Source: Antrihabitans stalactiti
Lineage (GTDB): Bacteria; Actinomycetota; Actinomycetes; Mycobacteriales; Mycobacteriaceae
Reading direction: 5' to 3'
DNA length: 64,000 bases
Assembly (NCBI RefSeq): GCF_012932915.1
Contig: NZ_VCQU01000007.1
Span: 341,300 to 405,299, forward strand
Part shown: positions 1 to 8,636 of the stretch, piece after piece
How positions within the stretch are numbered: the stretch's first letter is position 1
How the letters are laid out: the number at the start of each line of letters is the position of its first letter
The notes under the pieces: model-generated
Database searches by the model: none
What the model was told of the DNA's origin: nothing
Seen by the model: only the letters and a program-made list of their open reading frames with translations
Made by a program: the position numbers and the translations under genes

Positions 1-1
1 T

Positions 2-193
2 CTGCGCGATGTCGAACTTCGTCGGCCGGTTCGGCCAGGAATAACGCTTTCCGGCTCGATCAGAATCGATGCGGTGACCCCCACACGGCCCGATCGCTCG
101 GCCGTGACCACAACTGGTTTGCTCACCGCGGCCGGGGAGACCGTGCTGTCATCGGTCACCGATTCGATTGTGCGAAATCGTCCTGAGGTCTAG
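2..193 (+). CDS. C-terminal end of a MaoC-like dehydratase (partial)
   Basis: The window opens inside this gene; only its last 63 codons, ending at TAG 191-193, are visible. The residues include a stretch RRPVRPGITLSGSIRI, which resembles the strand-turn-strand near the end of MaoC/hotdog (R)-hydratases, where a 'V.PGDTL' element precedes the substrate-facing strand, and then a GETVLSS strand. The frame is open from the first base and codon use is normal for the region. The catalytic Asp/His part lies outside the window, so the family call rests on the C-terminal pattern only. Confidence 0.45.
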   Translation: MRDVELRRPVRPGITLSGSIRIDAVTPTRPDRSAVTTTGLLTAAGETVLSSVTDSIVRNRPEV

Positions 194-292
194 TTCGGTG
201 GAGTGCCACGGCCTCGCCAACCGAGACCGATCACCTTGCGCCTCGGCCTAGGGAGGTGCCCGCTGCTCGCTCGCCTGGCGGCCAGTCGCCGC

Positions 293-457
293 TCAGGAGT
301 TCGCGTGGGCGTTTGCGCAGGCCGGGCAGATGGTCACCTCGGTACCGACGACCCAGCCGTTGATCTGGGCGTCGGCGCGCGGGTGGCGATAATCGGTGGC
401 GAAGCGACGTTCGCAGTAGTTGCACTGCAGCGAGCTGGTGTGGTCGGTGTGGTCCAT
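293..457 (-). CDS. 54-residue zinc-ribbon-like protein
   Basis: This short minus-strand gene encodes 54 residues with two CxxC pairs, C12-x2-C15 (QCNYCERR) and C44-x2-C47 (TICPACAN), about 29 residues apart, the usual geometry of a small treble-clef or zinc-ribbon fold. There is no room for any other domain. The ATG at 457 is the only ATG in this frame before an upstream stop; no strong ribosome binding site is visible. It is divergent from hsp20, about 200 bases away, so the two could share a regulatory region. The function is unknown; nucleic-acid or protein binding through zinc is an inference from the cysteine pattern. Confidence 0.5.
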   Translation of the reverse strand: MDHTDHTSSLQCNYCERRFATDYRHPRADAQINGWVVGTEVTICPACANAHANS

Positions 458-658
458 GACGGTCGCGGGCGTTGTTGTCGGGTGGTTGGTCAGCGCCGTG
501 GCCGGTGGCGGCGCTTTCGTTGTCGCGGTACATCATTGGAAAATTTTCGGTTGTCGACTCTTGATTCAGTCTAGATCCAGTGTCACAATAAATCTATGCC
601 GGTTACCACAGATAAGTGGTGACATCGATACTAGATCGAATTATTGGAGGTGGCGACG

Positions 659-1078
659 ATGTTGATGCGTACCGACCCGTTCCGAGATCTCGACCGCCTG
701 ACCCAGCAGGTGTTCGGCACCTCGGCCCGACCGACGGTCATGCCGATCGACGCCTGGCGCGAGGGCGACGAATTCGTGGTCGAATTCGACCTGCCCGGCA
801 TGAAACCGGACTCGCTGGATCTCGACATCGAGCGCAACGTGATCACCGTGCGAGCCGAACGTCCGGACGTGGACACCGACCGGGACATGATCGCCGCCGA
901 GCGACCGCGTGGCGTATTCAGCCGCCAACTGTTCCTCGGCGAGCAACTCGACACCGACCGAATTCAGGCCGACTACACCGACGGCGTTCTGCGCTTACGA
1001 ATTCCGGTCGCAGAGCAGGCCAAGCCCCGCAAAATCGAGATCGCACACCGCAACGGCCGACGGGCAATCGACGCCTGA
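659..1078 (+). CDS. Hsp20/alpha-crystallin small heat-shock protein
   Basis: This is an ATP-independent holdase chaperone that binds unfolding proteins in the cytoplasm. The 139-residue product has a short N-terminus starting [14 protein letters not shown], an alpha-crystallin domain from about residue 30 to 125 ([21 protein letters not shown], then a [10 protein letters not shown] strand carrying the I-x-V-type motif), and a short basic tail. GGAGG at 646-650 lies 8 bases before ATG 659, which decides this start over the upstream in-frame TTG at 644. Length is typical of actinobacterial Hsp20 proteins. Two small unknown genes follow on the same strand. Confidence 0.93.
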   Translation: MLMRTDPFRDLDRLTQQVFGTSARPTVMPIDAWREGDEFVVEFDLPGMKPDSLDLDIERNVITVRAERPDVDTDRDMIAAERPRGVFSRQLFLGEQLDTDRIQADYTDGVLRLRIPVAEQAKPRKIEIAHRNGRRAIDA

Positions 1079-1113
1079 CCGGCGCCAACTCGACCAGCGT
1101 GGGAGTGAGCACG

Positions 1114-1509
1114 ATGACTCGCATGAACTGCCAGTCCGGTATCGGCGCGATCACCGGTGCCGAGCAGTTATGGCGCCTGGATCCCGACGTCGCTGCGTTG
1201 TTCGACGACATCGACGAGATCCTGTGCGAGGCGCTCGCCCGGCGACCGTGCCCACCCCCATCGCCGCCGATCACCACCGCTATCGATCCGCTCCCACGCG
1301 GCCTCGTCCCGCCGAGCGATGCGTCGCAGCCGTACAGCCGCAGGAGAAGGCACCACACCCGCGCAACCCAGCGCGCACCCCCGGCCGACGACAACCAGAT
1401 ACCGAACCTCGTACCGCGACACACACGAAAGGCAGGCGAGAACAGCACACCGACACCGCACTCATGGAGGCCGTGGCACCACCCCGCATCCCACACATCT
1501 CGGCGCTGA
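1114..1509 (+). CDS. Small hypothetical protein downstream of hsp20
   Basis: No family is recognised. The first half of the 131-residue product looks like a real protein: a hydrophobic start and an acidic helix 'WRLDPDVAALFDDIDEILCEALARRP'-type segment near residues 24-45. The second half is rich in Pro, Arg, His and Ser and is probably disordered. GGGAG at 1101-1105 gives a reasonable ribosome binding site for ATG 1114; GTG 1105 is the alternative. It lies 35 bases after hsp20 and may be co-transcribed with it, which would make it a stress-linked gene. The low-complexity tail makes the exact end less certain. Confidence 0.5.
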   Translation: MTRMNCQSGIGAITGAEQLWRLDPDVAALFDDIDEILCEALARRPCPPPSPPITTAIDPLPRGLVPPSDASQPYSRRRRHHTRATQRAPPADDNQIPNLVPRHTRKAGENSTPTPHSWRPWHHPASHTSRR

Positions 1510-1725
1510 ACCCTCATGCCGACCATCCCACGGTCCGGCTCCGGTAGCGCACCGCCACACGGCAATACCAACTGGTCGGGGTCGCGCCACGGCCCCATTT
1601 CCCTTCACCCCCTCGAGCAGAGCAGTGCATTCAACCAGCGGCGCCAGCGCACCGCTCCCTCGAGCAGGTCCAGCGGTTGCAGATCAGGCACGGCGCCGCG
1701 CACGAGCACCTGGGAGGAGCGCGCG

Positions 1726-1989
1726 ATGACCATTCTCGATCCGATTCCCACTGCAGCCGAGGCCGACCTCGCCGAGCAGGCAGCGCAGGTCGTCGATAGC
1801 GACGACCCCGACATCGACTACCCCCACCAGACACACCGCACCCGAATCTTCGACATCGACGATCCAGATTGCATCGACGTCACGTCACCGACCGCGACCA
1901 ACGACGCGCACCAGGTCGCCGCGGTCTGGCCCGATCCAAGCCCCCTCGATGCCTGGTGGCACCACGTCATGACCCACACCGGCAGGTAA
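1726..1989 (+). CDS. Small acidic hypothetical protein
   Basis: The 87-residue product is strongly acidic (segments such as DSDDPDIDY and FDIDDPDCIDV) and ends with a Trp/His-rich piece, DAWWHHVMTHTGR. No known domain was recognised. A strong ribosome binding site, GGGAGGAG at 1712-1719, precedes ATG 1726 and decides the start; the same frame is open further upstream, but that stretch looks non-coding (Arg/Ser/Pro-rich). It lies third in a same-strand row after hsp20 and ends 27 bases before the convergent end of fbiC. Confidence 0.5.
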   Translation: MTILDPIPTAAEADLAEQAAQVVDSDDPDIDYPHQTHRTRIFDIDDPDCIDVTSPTATNDAHQVAAVWPDPSPLDAWWHHVMTHTGR

Positions 1990-2016
1990 CACGGCGACGG
2001 CCGAAGCCACACCGGC

Positions 2017-4545
2017 TCACATTGGGAGCTGCCAGTTTTGCTTACAGGTGGCGTAGTCCGTGGTGCGTTGATGTGCGGGCCTTCCGATGCCGTCGGCGAT
2101 TGCGCGCAGCTCGGCAACGGATCTCGCGCTGCCATGCCGTGAACCAGCCATCCTGGAGATCGTTTCTTCCATCAGAGTCCCGCCGAGGTCGTTGGCGCCG
2201 CCCTGCAGCATCATCTGCGTGCCCGTCGTGCCCAATTTCACCCAGCTGGTCTGGATGTTGGAAATGCGGCCGTGCAACATTATGCGGGCCAACGCGTGCA
2301 CCGCCCGATTGTCGCGGATAGTCGGGCCAGGTCTGGCCGCCCCCGCCAGGTACAGCGGGGAACTCTGATGCACGAACGGCAATGGCACGAACTCGGTGAA
2401 TCCGCCTGTCTCGTCTTGGATCCCACGCAGCACTCGCAGATGCCCGACCCAATGTTTCGGGTTGTCGACGTGGCCGTACATCATCGTCGAACTCGACCGC
2501 AATCCGACCTGGTGAGCCGTCGTGACCACTTCCACCCATGCCGCGGTCGGCAATTTGCCTTTGGTCAAGATCCACCGGACATCGTCGTCGAGAATCTCAG
2601 CAGCGGTACCCGGAATGGTATCGAGTCCCGCGGCCCGCAGTTCGAGGAGCCAGTCCCGAATGCTTTGGCCACCACGGGAAGCCCCGTTGACGATCTCCAT
2701 CGGACTGAACGCATGCACGTGCAGCGACGGCGCACGCGCCTTCACCGCGCGCACCAGGTCCGCGTAGCCGGTGACCGGCAACTCCGGATCGATACCACCT
2801 TGCATGCAGATCTCCGTCGCGCCTTCGACGTGCGCCTCCCACGCCCGATCGACGACGTCGTCGATCGACAACGTGAACGCATCGGCGTCGCCCTTGCGCT
2901 GCGCGAAGGCGCAGAAGCGGCAACCGGTGTAGCAAATGTTGGTGAAATTGATGTTCCGGTTTACGACGTAGGTGACGGTGTCGCCCACCACATCCCGGCG
3001 CAGCTCGTCGGCGAGCGCAACCACCGCTTCCAGCCCCCGTCCGTCGGCGGTGGCGAGCGCAAGGTACTCGTCGTCGGAGCAGCCGCCAGGGTCGCGTTCG
3101 GCCGACCGCAGTGCGGCAACCAGGTCCGTATCGAAGCGTTCGGGCGCCTGCAGCGACAAGACCTGCTCCCGTACGGTCTCCCAATCGCCGAACGCATTGG
3201 AAATGTCGCTGCGGGTATCGGTATGGCGACCGTCGGTGTCGATAGCCGAATGCAGGTCGGTCCGACCGACCGATTCCCATGCTTCGTCGGGCTCCTGCCA
3301 ACGCAGGCCGACGGGTTTGGTGTCGAGTTTCGCCAGTCCCGTCGCCGGATCCGCCAACGCCCGGACGTGCGCGATGATCCGGGGATCGATCCACGGCTGC
3401 CCGGCGAGCACGTATTTCGGCTGTGCAGCAATGCGTTCGGTCAACACGAAACCCGCAGCGGCAGTGATGTCGGCGAGTGTGTCCAGGTTCGGCCAAGGTC
3501 GCTCAGGATTCACATGATCAGGAGTCAATGGTGAGACACCGCCCCAATCGTCGACTCCCGCACCGATCAACGCAATGCACTCCTCGTTCGAGACGAGATT
3601 CGGTGGCGCTTGGATGCGCATGCCCGGACCGAGCAGCAGTCGGGCGACCGCGATCGTTGCCAAGAACTCTTCCAGCCCAGCATCCGGCACATCCCGCATT
3701 GCGGTGTCGCCCTTGGCCAGAAAGTTCTGGATGATCACTTCCTGCACATGACCGAATGCTTTGTGCGACTTGCGGATAGCCATGATCGATTCGACTCGGT
3801 CGGTCAGAGTCTCACCGATGCCGACGAGTATCCCCGTAGTGAACGGCACGCTGAGCCGGCCTGCGTCGGTAATCGTGCGGAGCCGAACCGCGGGATCCTT
3901 GTCGGGACTTCCATAGTGGCATTGCCCTTGTTCGGTGTGTAACCGCCTCGACGTCGTCTCTAGCATCAAGCCCATCGACGGCGCGACCGGCTTGAGCCGC
4001 GAGATCTCTTGCCAACTCAGCACTCCCGGGTTCAGGTGGGGCAGCAGGCCGGTCTCCTCGAGCACGCGAATAGACATGGCGCGGACGTAATCCAGCGTCG
4101 ACGCGTAGCCACGCGAATGGAGCCACTTCTCAGCCTCGGGCCACCGGCCTTCCGGCCGGTCACCGAGGGTGAACAGCGCTTCCTTGCACCCGAGTTCCGC
4201 ACCGCGTCTGGCAATCTGGAGCACTTCGTCTGGATCGAGGTACATTCCTTGGCCGTCGGCGCGCAGCTTGCCGGGCACCGTCACGAAGGTGCAGTAGTGG
4301 CATTTGTCGCGGCACAACCTGGTCAATGGGATGAAGACCTTGCGCGAATAGGTGACCTGTTTCGGTCGGCCTTCAGCCTCTAGGCCGGCGTCGCGCACCC
4401 TGGCCGCCGACGAACACAGGTCGACAAGATCGGCGGCCCGCGCCTGCAGCAGAACAGCGGCTTCGTCGACGTTGAGAGTCGCTCCGTCCCGCGCACGCCG
4501 CAGCGCCCGACGGATTCCGGCAGTCGAGGGCACATCGATCAGCAC
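2017..4545 (-). CDS. fbiC: FbiC, FO synthase (fused CofG/CofH)
   Basis: This bifunctional radical-SAM enzyme makes FO, the deazaflavin core of coenzyme F420, from tyrosine and the flavin precursor 5-amino-6-ribitylaminouracil. The 842-residue product carries two radical-SAM cores: the N-terminal CofG half with C78-x3-C82-x2-C85 ([11 protein letters not shown]) and the C-terminal CofH half with C538-x3-C542-x2-C545 ([11 protein letters not shown]), each binding one [4Fe-4S] cluster. Length matches actinobacterial FbiC. The GTG start at 4545 has TTGGAG upstream and overlaps the last bases of cofC, so translation is coupled. It is the last gene of fgd-cofC-fbiC. A broken second copy of its 3' end lies at 19000-19162. 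Confidence 0.97.
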   Translation of the reverse strand: MLIDVPSTAGIRRALRRARDGATLNVDEAAVLLQARAADLVDLCSSAARVRDAGLEAEGRPKQVTYSRKVFIPLTRLCRDKCHYCTFVTVPGKLRADGQGMYLDPDEVLQIARRGAELGCKEALFTLGDRPEGRWPEAEKWLHSRGYASTLDYVRAMSIRVLEETGLLPHLNPGVLSWQEISRLKPVAPSMGLMLETTSRRLHTEQGQCHYGSPDKDPAVRLRTITDAGRLSVPFTTGILVGIGETLTDRVESIMAIRKSHKAFGHVQEVIIQNFLAKGDTAMRDVPDAGLEEFLATIAVARLLLGPGMRIQAPPNLVSNEECIALIGAGVDDWGGVSPLTPDHVNPERPWPNLDTLADITAAAGFVLTERIAAQPKYVLAGQPWIDPRIIAHVRALADPATGLAKLDTKPVGLRWQEPDEAWESVGRTDLHSAIDTDGRHTDTRSDISNAFGDWETVREQVLSLQAPERFDTDLVAALRSAERDPGGCSDDEYLALATADGRGLEAVVALADELRRDVVGDTVTYVVNRNINFTNICYTGCRFCAFAQRKGDADAFTLSIDDVVDRAWEAHVEGATEICMQGGIDPELPVTGYADLVRAVKARAPSLHVHAFSPMEIVNGASRGGQSIRDWLLELRAAGLDTIPGTAAEILDDDVRWILTKGKLPTAAWVEVVTTAHQVGLRSSSTMMYGHVDNPKHWVGHLRVLRGIQDETGGFTEFVPLPFVHQSSPLYLAGAARPGPTIRDNRAVHALARIMLHGRISNIQTSWVKLGTTGTQMMLQGGANDLGGTLMEETISRMAGSRHGSARSVAELRAIADGIGRPAHQRTTDYATCKQNWQLPM

Positions 4546-5177
4546 GCTGTAGCTCCAATTCGCAGGTCTTCGAAGTACCGGGCCAGAACCTCCGCCGTTG
4601 CGCGACCGACGCCGAGTTGCGCGACGGCCTCGAGGTGCTCCGTGAGGTCGACATCGCGCACAAGGCCGGGACAGTCGTCGACGTCCAATGCGGCGTGCCC
4701 TGCTTGCGTGTGTGCCCGATGGGAATTGGGGCCGAATGCCGGATGCAGCCTGCTACTCGACGCGAATAGCGCCGTGGTGCCGAGTTTGTCGCGGTCTGGA
4801 ACGTAGCTGGATTCGAACTCCGCGGCGCGCGAGCACGCAGTGGAGAATTCTGCGGGTGTCAGCGCCGGCAAGTCTGCCATCACCACTGCGATATCCGAAC
4901 GAGGCGCCGCCGCGCGAATAGCCGCGGCGCCGGTATGTAGCGCTTCGTTGAGCCCGCGCGGTGTGTGCGTGACAGACACGTCCGGCAGCACGGAAAGGCT
5001 CTGTCGCACAATGTGATCGTCGGTGAGGACCAGGATCATCGCGATGTCCGCGCATTGGCTGACTGCCGCGATCGTGTCCTTGGCAAAGGCTATGGCAAAG
5101 GCAGAACGTAGACCGCCGACGTCCAGCCTCGTTTTGGCGTGCGTAAGCCGCTTGACGGGAAGCAGTACGGACCGCAT
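4539..5177 (-). CDS. cofC: CofC/FbiD, phosphoenolpyruvate/2-phospholactate guanylyltransferase
   Basis: This enzyme activates phosphoenolpyruvate (in actinobacteria) or 2-phospholactate with GTP, giving the intermediate that FbiA joins to FO during F420 assembly. The 212-residue product starts [18 protein letters not shown], the nucleotide-binding 'PVK....AK(S/T)RL' signature of the family, and has the [11 protein letters not shown] metal/nucleotide loop around residues 95-110. It lies 29 bases downstream of fgd and its TGA overlaps the fbiC start region, so the three genes form one transcript. fbiA and fbiB are not in the window. Confidence 0.93.
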   Translation of the reverse strand: MRSVLLPVKRLTHAKTRLDVGGLRSAFAIAFAKDTIAAVSQCADIAMILVLTDDHIVRQSLSVLPDVSVTHTPRGLNEALHTGAAAIRAAAPRSDIAVVMADLPALTPAEFSTACSRAAEFESSYVPDRDKLGTTALFASSSRLHPAFGPNSHRAHTQAGHAALDVDDCPGLVRDVDLTEHLEAVAQLGVGRATAEVLARYFEDLRIGATAC

Positions 5178-5206
5178 ATTCGCTCCTACTCATCTGGCTG
5201 TCATCG

Positions 5207-6262
5207 CTAGATCGTCGTTCGACCTCGACGACGCTGACCGCTCCGCGGGAGCAATTCGAGAGCGCGCAGCCGGGGTGCGAGATCGTTCTCGAACAAGGTG
5301 AGGAATCGGCGTTGGTCGCGCCCCGGCGCGTGGAAGACGAGGTGGTCGAAGCCGGCGTCGATGTAGGGCTTGACCGCGGCGACCACCTCGTCGGGATCGG
5401 AGCCGACGATCCACCGCTTCGCGACTTGTTCGATCGGCAGCGCGTCCGCGGCCGCTTCCATGGTGATCGGGTCGTCGATGGTGTGCTTTTGTTGTGGCGT
5501 CAACGACAACGGCGCCCAGAACCGTGTATTGCTCAGTGCCAGTTCAGGATCCCTCTCGTAGGAAATCTTGATTTCGATCATCCGATCGATGTCACCAGCC
5601 GGCTGGCCGGCGGCCTCCGCACCTTCGTCGACTGCAGGTAGCAGCTTGTCTGTGTAGAGGTCCATGCCTTTGCCGGATGTACAGATGAAGCCGTCGCCCG
5701 ACTCGCCCGCATAGCGTGCGACGACGGGTCCGCCGGCGGCGATGTAGATCGGGATGCCACCCTCGGGGACGTCGTAGATCGACGCACTCTTAGTGCGGTA
5801 GTACTCGCCGCGGAAATCCACGCGTTCGCCCTGCCACAATTCGCGCATGAGAGCCACGGCCTCACGCAAGCGTGCGAAACGTTCCTTGAACGCTGGCCAT
5901 TCACCGACGTACCCGGTCGCGATCTCGTTGAGCGCCTCACCTGTTCCGACACCGAGCATGATCCTGTCGGGGTACAGACACGCCATCGTGGCGAACGCTT
6001 GCGCGACGACGGCTGGGTTGTAGCGGAAAGTAGGCGTCAACACCGATGTGCCGAGCTGGATTCGCTCGGTGCGCTCGCCGACCGCAGTCATCCACGAGAT
6101 CGAGAACGGCGCGTGCCCGCCCTTGTGGCGCCACGGCTGAAAGTGATCGGAGACTGTCGCCGATTCCATACCGTGTACTTCGGCCAACACGCCCAATTCG
6201 ACCAACTCGCGGGGTCCGAACTGCTCGGCCGAGGCCTTGTAGCCCAGCTTCAGCGCGCGCAT
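5207..6262 (-). CDS. fgd: F420-dependent glucose-6-phosphate dehydrogenase
   Basis: The enzyme oxidises glucose-6-phosphate to 6-phosphogluconolactone and reduces F420 to F420H2, the electron source for F420-dependent reductases. The 351-residue product is close along its whole length to mycobacterial Fgd1 as I recall it: [20 protein letters not shown] at the N-terminus, [18 protein letters not shown] with the active-site His region, [10 protein letters not shown], and [11 protein letters not shown] near the end. ATG 6262 gives the N-terminus that matches the family; ATG 6289 is possible. Neither has a clear ribosome binding site. The tail is about 15 residues longer than usual and basic. First gene of fgd-cofC-fbiC. 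Confidence 0.93.
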   Translation of the reverse strand: MRALKLGYKASAEQFGPRELVELGVLAEVHGMESATVSDHFQPWRHKGGHAPFSISWMTAVGERTERIQLGTSVLTPTFRYNPAVVAQAFATMACLYPDRIMLGVGTGEALNEIATGYVGEWPAFKERFARLREAVALMRELWQGERVDFRGEYYRTKSASIYDVPEGGIPIYIAAGGPVVARYAGESGDGFICTSGKGMDLYTDKLLPAVDEGAEAAGQPAGDIDRMIEIKISYERDPELALSNTRFWAPLSLTPQQKHTIDDPITMEAAADALPIEQVAKRWIVGSDPDEVVAAVKPYIDAGFDHLVFHAPGRDQRRFLTLFENDLAPRLRALELLPRSGQRRRGRTTI

Positions 6263-6466
6263 AGGCAGAGCGGGGTGCGCCGGCTGCATTCGGTCGTACT
6301 TGCAAGAGTCCACGACACAATCCGTTCTGCCGTAATGCTTTTCGTCGTTGATGGTTGGTGTTCGCGCACGACGATGCGGGTCGAACACCCGCCTCATCGA
6401 GGCCGGGCGCGACTATTCGCGCGAAAGACGTTTCTAAGCAACAGATTTAGAACAGCCGAGCGACCC

Positions 6467-7663
6467 TCACAAGCTGTCTAGACCAAGTGTCGCGAGCGCT
6501 GCGCACGTGAGTTCCGCCGGGAACTGCTTGTATTGCCGCAGATGTGGAATCCGCACGCAATCGTCGATGATCGTCTTGGCTGCCCGGACCAGCGTCGAGG
6601 CACGTGTGTCGGGCAGTTCGGGGCGGGCAACCGACATCCAGCGTTGCCACTCCGAAATGTAGTCGGCTTGAACGCGATCGAAGCGCTCGACGACCGGACC
6701 GGGGAGGTAGAGCCGTTCGGTGAGTGAAACAGCCAGCAGATCGGTCGCCTCGAGTGCTATCCGTATGTACCCGTGGACGAGTTGGACGATCACGGCCTCG
6801 TCGGGGCACGGAAGGCGCATAGCTCGCGACATTTCCAGCGCCAGCCATTCGTCGAGTCGATTCATGGTGGCGACCAAGATCTCAGCTTTGTTGTCGAAAT
6901 ACCGATAGAGCGCGGGGCCGACGATGCCGAGCTGACCGCCGATATCGTCGATGCTGACCCCGGCGAACCCTTTGTTGCGGAATGCGCTGGCCGCGGCGTA
7001 GATCAGTTGTTCACGCCGTGAGCTCGATGTCCTGTCGACTTCAGCGCCGACCGACATCCCTTCAGCGACTGGCGCGTTGATGACCCGCTTGCCCGCTGCG
7101 ATCAGATCCTGGGCGAGGCGTTGACGTGAGAGTGTGCTCTCGTAGAGTCCGGTACCAGTCATGATGCTGACAACGGCCCAGCTTCTGATGTCGGCGACGG
7201 CGTCGTCGAAGTCATCTCGCTCGGAGTTCACGACGAGTGCTTCGACTTGTTTGGCCATCGATCGGGCTTGTCTGCGGACCAATCGATAGTTGTCGGGATC
7301 GAGGTGTCGGGCCTCGCGTTGCCAGAGCAGGGACAATCGACGGCTGTCGAGTGCTGCCTCGGTGAAAGCAGTCAGGGATGCGTCGAGACCGCGCGGCTCG
7401 GATGACTGCTTCGCCAGGTCGGCGAAGGTCTCCATAAGCCGTTGCTGGTCCTGCAGCACGACATGCGACAGCAGGGCCTGCTTGTTCTGGTAATGGCGGT
7501 AGAGGGCCCGGGCCGTGATATTGCTCGCCTCGGCGATGTCCTCCATGCGCACGGCGTGGAAGCCGCGCGCGCTGAATAGCTCGCTGGCGTTCTCGGCGAT
7601 TTCAGCTCGTCGGTGTCGAGGGCGGGCCTTGGGGGCCCGGGATTCCGCGGCGGCGGCGTCCAT
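6467..7663 (-). CDS. Tandem double-TetR transcriptional regulator
   Basis: The 398-residue product contains two complete TetR-like halves. The first helix-turn-helix lies near residues 17-63 (IAENASELFSARGFHAVRM, then ALYRHYQNKQALL) and the second near 215-262 (AAASAFRNKGFAGVSI, then ALYRYFDNKAEIL); each is followed by its own ligand-domain-like helices. Ordinary TetR proteins are about 200 residues and dimerise, so this chain could act as a built-in dimer. The start at 7663 has GGAGAGGAG 9 bases upstream. It follows the acyl-CoA operon after a 100-base gap on the same strand and probably controls it. The palindromes near 14421-14453 are candidate binding sites. Confidence 0.9.
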   Translation of the reverse strand: MDAAAAESRAPKARPRHRRAEIAENASELFSARGFHAVRMEDIAEASNITARALYRHYQNKQALLSHVVLQDQQRLMETFADLAKQSSEPRGLDASLTAFTEAALDSRRLSLLWQREARHLDPDNYRLVRRQARSMAKQVEALVVNSERDDFDDAVADIRSWAVVSIMTGTGLYESTLSRQRLAQDLIAAGKRVINAPVAEGMSVGAEVDRTSSSRREQLIYAAASAFRNKGFAGVSIDDIGGQLGIVGPALYRYFDNKAEILVATMNRLDEWLALEMSRAMRLPCPDEAVIVQLVHGYIRIALEATDLLAVSLTERLYLPGPVVERFDRVQADYISEWQRWMSVARPELPDTRASTLVRAAKTIIDDCVRIPHLRQYKQFPAELTCAALATLGLDSL

Positions 7664-7763
7664 TTCAGTAGTCTCCTCTCCGCCTGCCGGTATCTTAGTT
7701 GCCAGTTCGGACGTCAAGAACGGGGCTGGACTCGCACCGTTCTCACGCTTGCTGCCAAGTAAT

Positions 7764-8636
7764 TCAGGCGCCGGACGCACCGGGTGCCCCCTCGCGTCCG
7801 ACCTCTGCGACGGCGATCACAGCTTTCGAGCGTCCTTGGAGGAAGTCTTCAAGCGTGGTGTCGTTGCAACTCATGTAAAGCGTGCCGAGATCCTCGCCGC
7901 CGAACGCGCACGCGACCGCCTGGGCGCCCGAAACCGGTACCTTGTCGGTGATCTCGCCGCCCTCCATAACACGGTAGAAGCCACTGTCGTCGCCAGTAGT
8001 CAGAGCGTTGCCGAACCACACACCACCGTCACGGTCGAGGGCGATGCCGTCAGGGTTGAACGAATCCTCAAGTTGGGCCCAGGCCCGCTGATTCGACAGC
8101 GATCCGTCTGCGGCGATGTCGTAGGCAGTGACCCGGTGCCGGAAGGTCTCGGCGACCAGCAGAACCCCCTCGGGCGTGACAGCCATACCGTTGGGAAAGA
8201 GCACATCGCCGACGACGGTATTGACGGTGCCTTGCGGATCGATGTGCGCCAGCGCCGTGGGCTTGGGGTCCTCCGACCCGACGGCGAAACCGAAGTTGCC
8301 CGCGTAGATGTGCCCGTCTGCAGTAACGAGCATGTCGTTGCCCGGTCCTCCGGCGATGCTGCTGAAGTCGGCAAACGTGCTCACCGACCCGTCGTCGGCG
8401 ACGCGTTGGATTGTCGCGTCGGCTTGGGAAACGACGAGTGTCGAACCATCGGGCAAGAACCCCAAACCGGAAGGGGCGCCAGGAATTTCGGTGATAGTGG
8501 TGGCCGTTCCATCCGCTGCGAACGTCATGACCTTCTTACTGAAGAAATCACTGGCCCAGAGTGCGCCGTCGTGCCAGCGCAAGCCTTCGAGGAACTGGTG
8601 ACCCGATGCGAACTCGGTCAGGGTGTGCGTTTTCAT
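7764..8636 (-). CDS. SMP-30/gluconolactonase-like beta-propeller enzyme
   Basis: The 290-residue product matches the SMP-30/LRE family, six-bladed metal-dependent lactonases of the cytoplasm. Visible marks are the N-terminal FLEGLRWHDGALWASDFFS segment with the metal-ligand Glu, LFPNGMAVTPEG with the conserved Asn, and SFNPDGIALDRDGGVWFGNAL with the conserved Asp-Gly. AAGGAG precedes ATG 8636, which overlaps the upstream ligase stop by 4 bases, so it is the last gene of the acyl-CoA operon. In that context it could open a lactone formed during degradation of a cyclic substrate; the substrate cannot be told from sequence. Confidence 0.88.
   Translation of the reverse strand: MKTHTLTEFASGHQFLEGLRWHDGALWASDFFSKKVMTFAADGTATTITEIPGAPSGLGFLPDGSTLVVSQADATIQRVADDGSVSTFADFSSIAGGPGNDMLVTADGHIYAGNFGFAVGSEDPKPTALAHIDPQGTVNTVVGDVLFPNGMAVTPEGVLLVAETFRHRVTAYDIAADGSLSNQRAWAQLEDSFNPDGIALDRDGGVWFGNALTTGDDSGFYRVMEGGEITDKVPVSGAQAVACAFGGEDLGTLYMSCNDTTLEDFLQGRSKAVIAVAEVGREGAPGASGA

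Noticed and set aside
560..600. HspR (HAIR)-like inverted repeat before hsp20
   Set aside because: CTTGATT is present, but the right arm does not match ACTCAAG; the similarity is too weak to call.
2272..3534. 420-codon plus-strand open frame antisense to fbiC
   Set aside because: The minus-strand FbiC reading has both radical-SAM motifs; the opposite frame shows no protein family.
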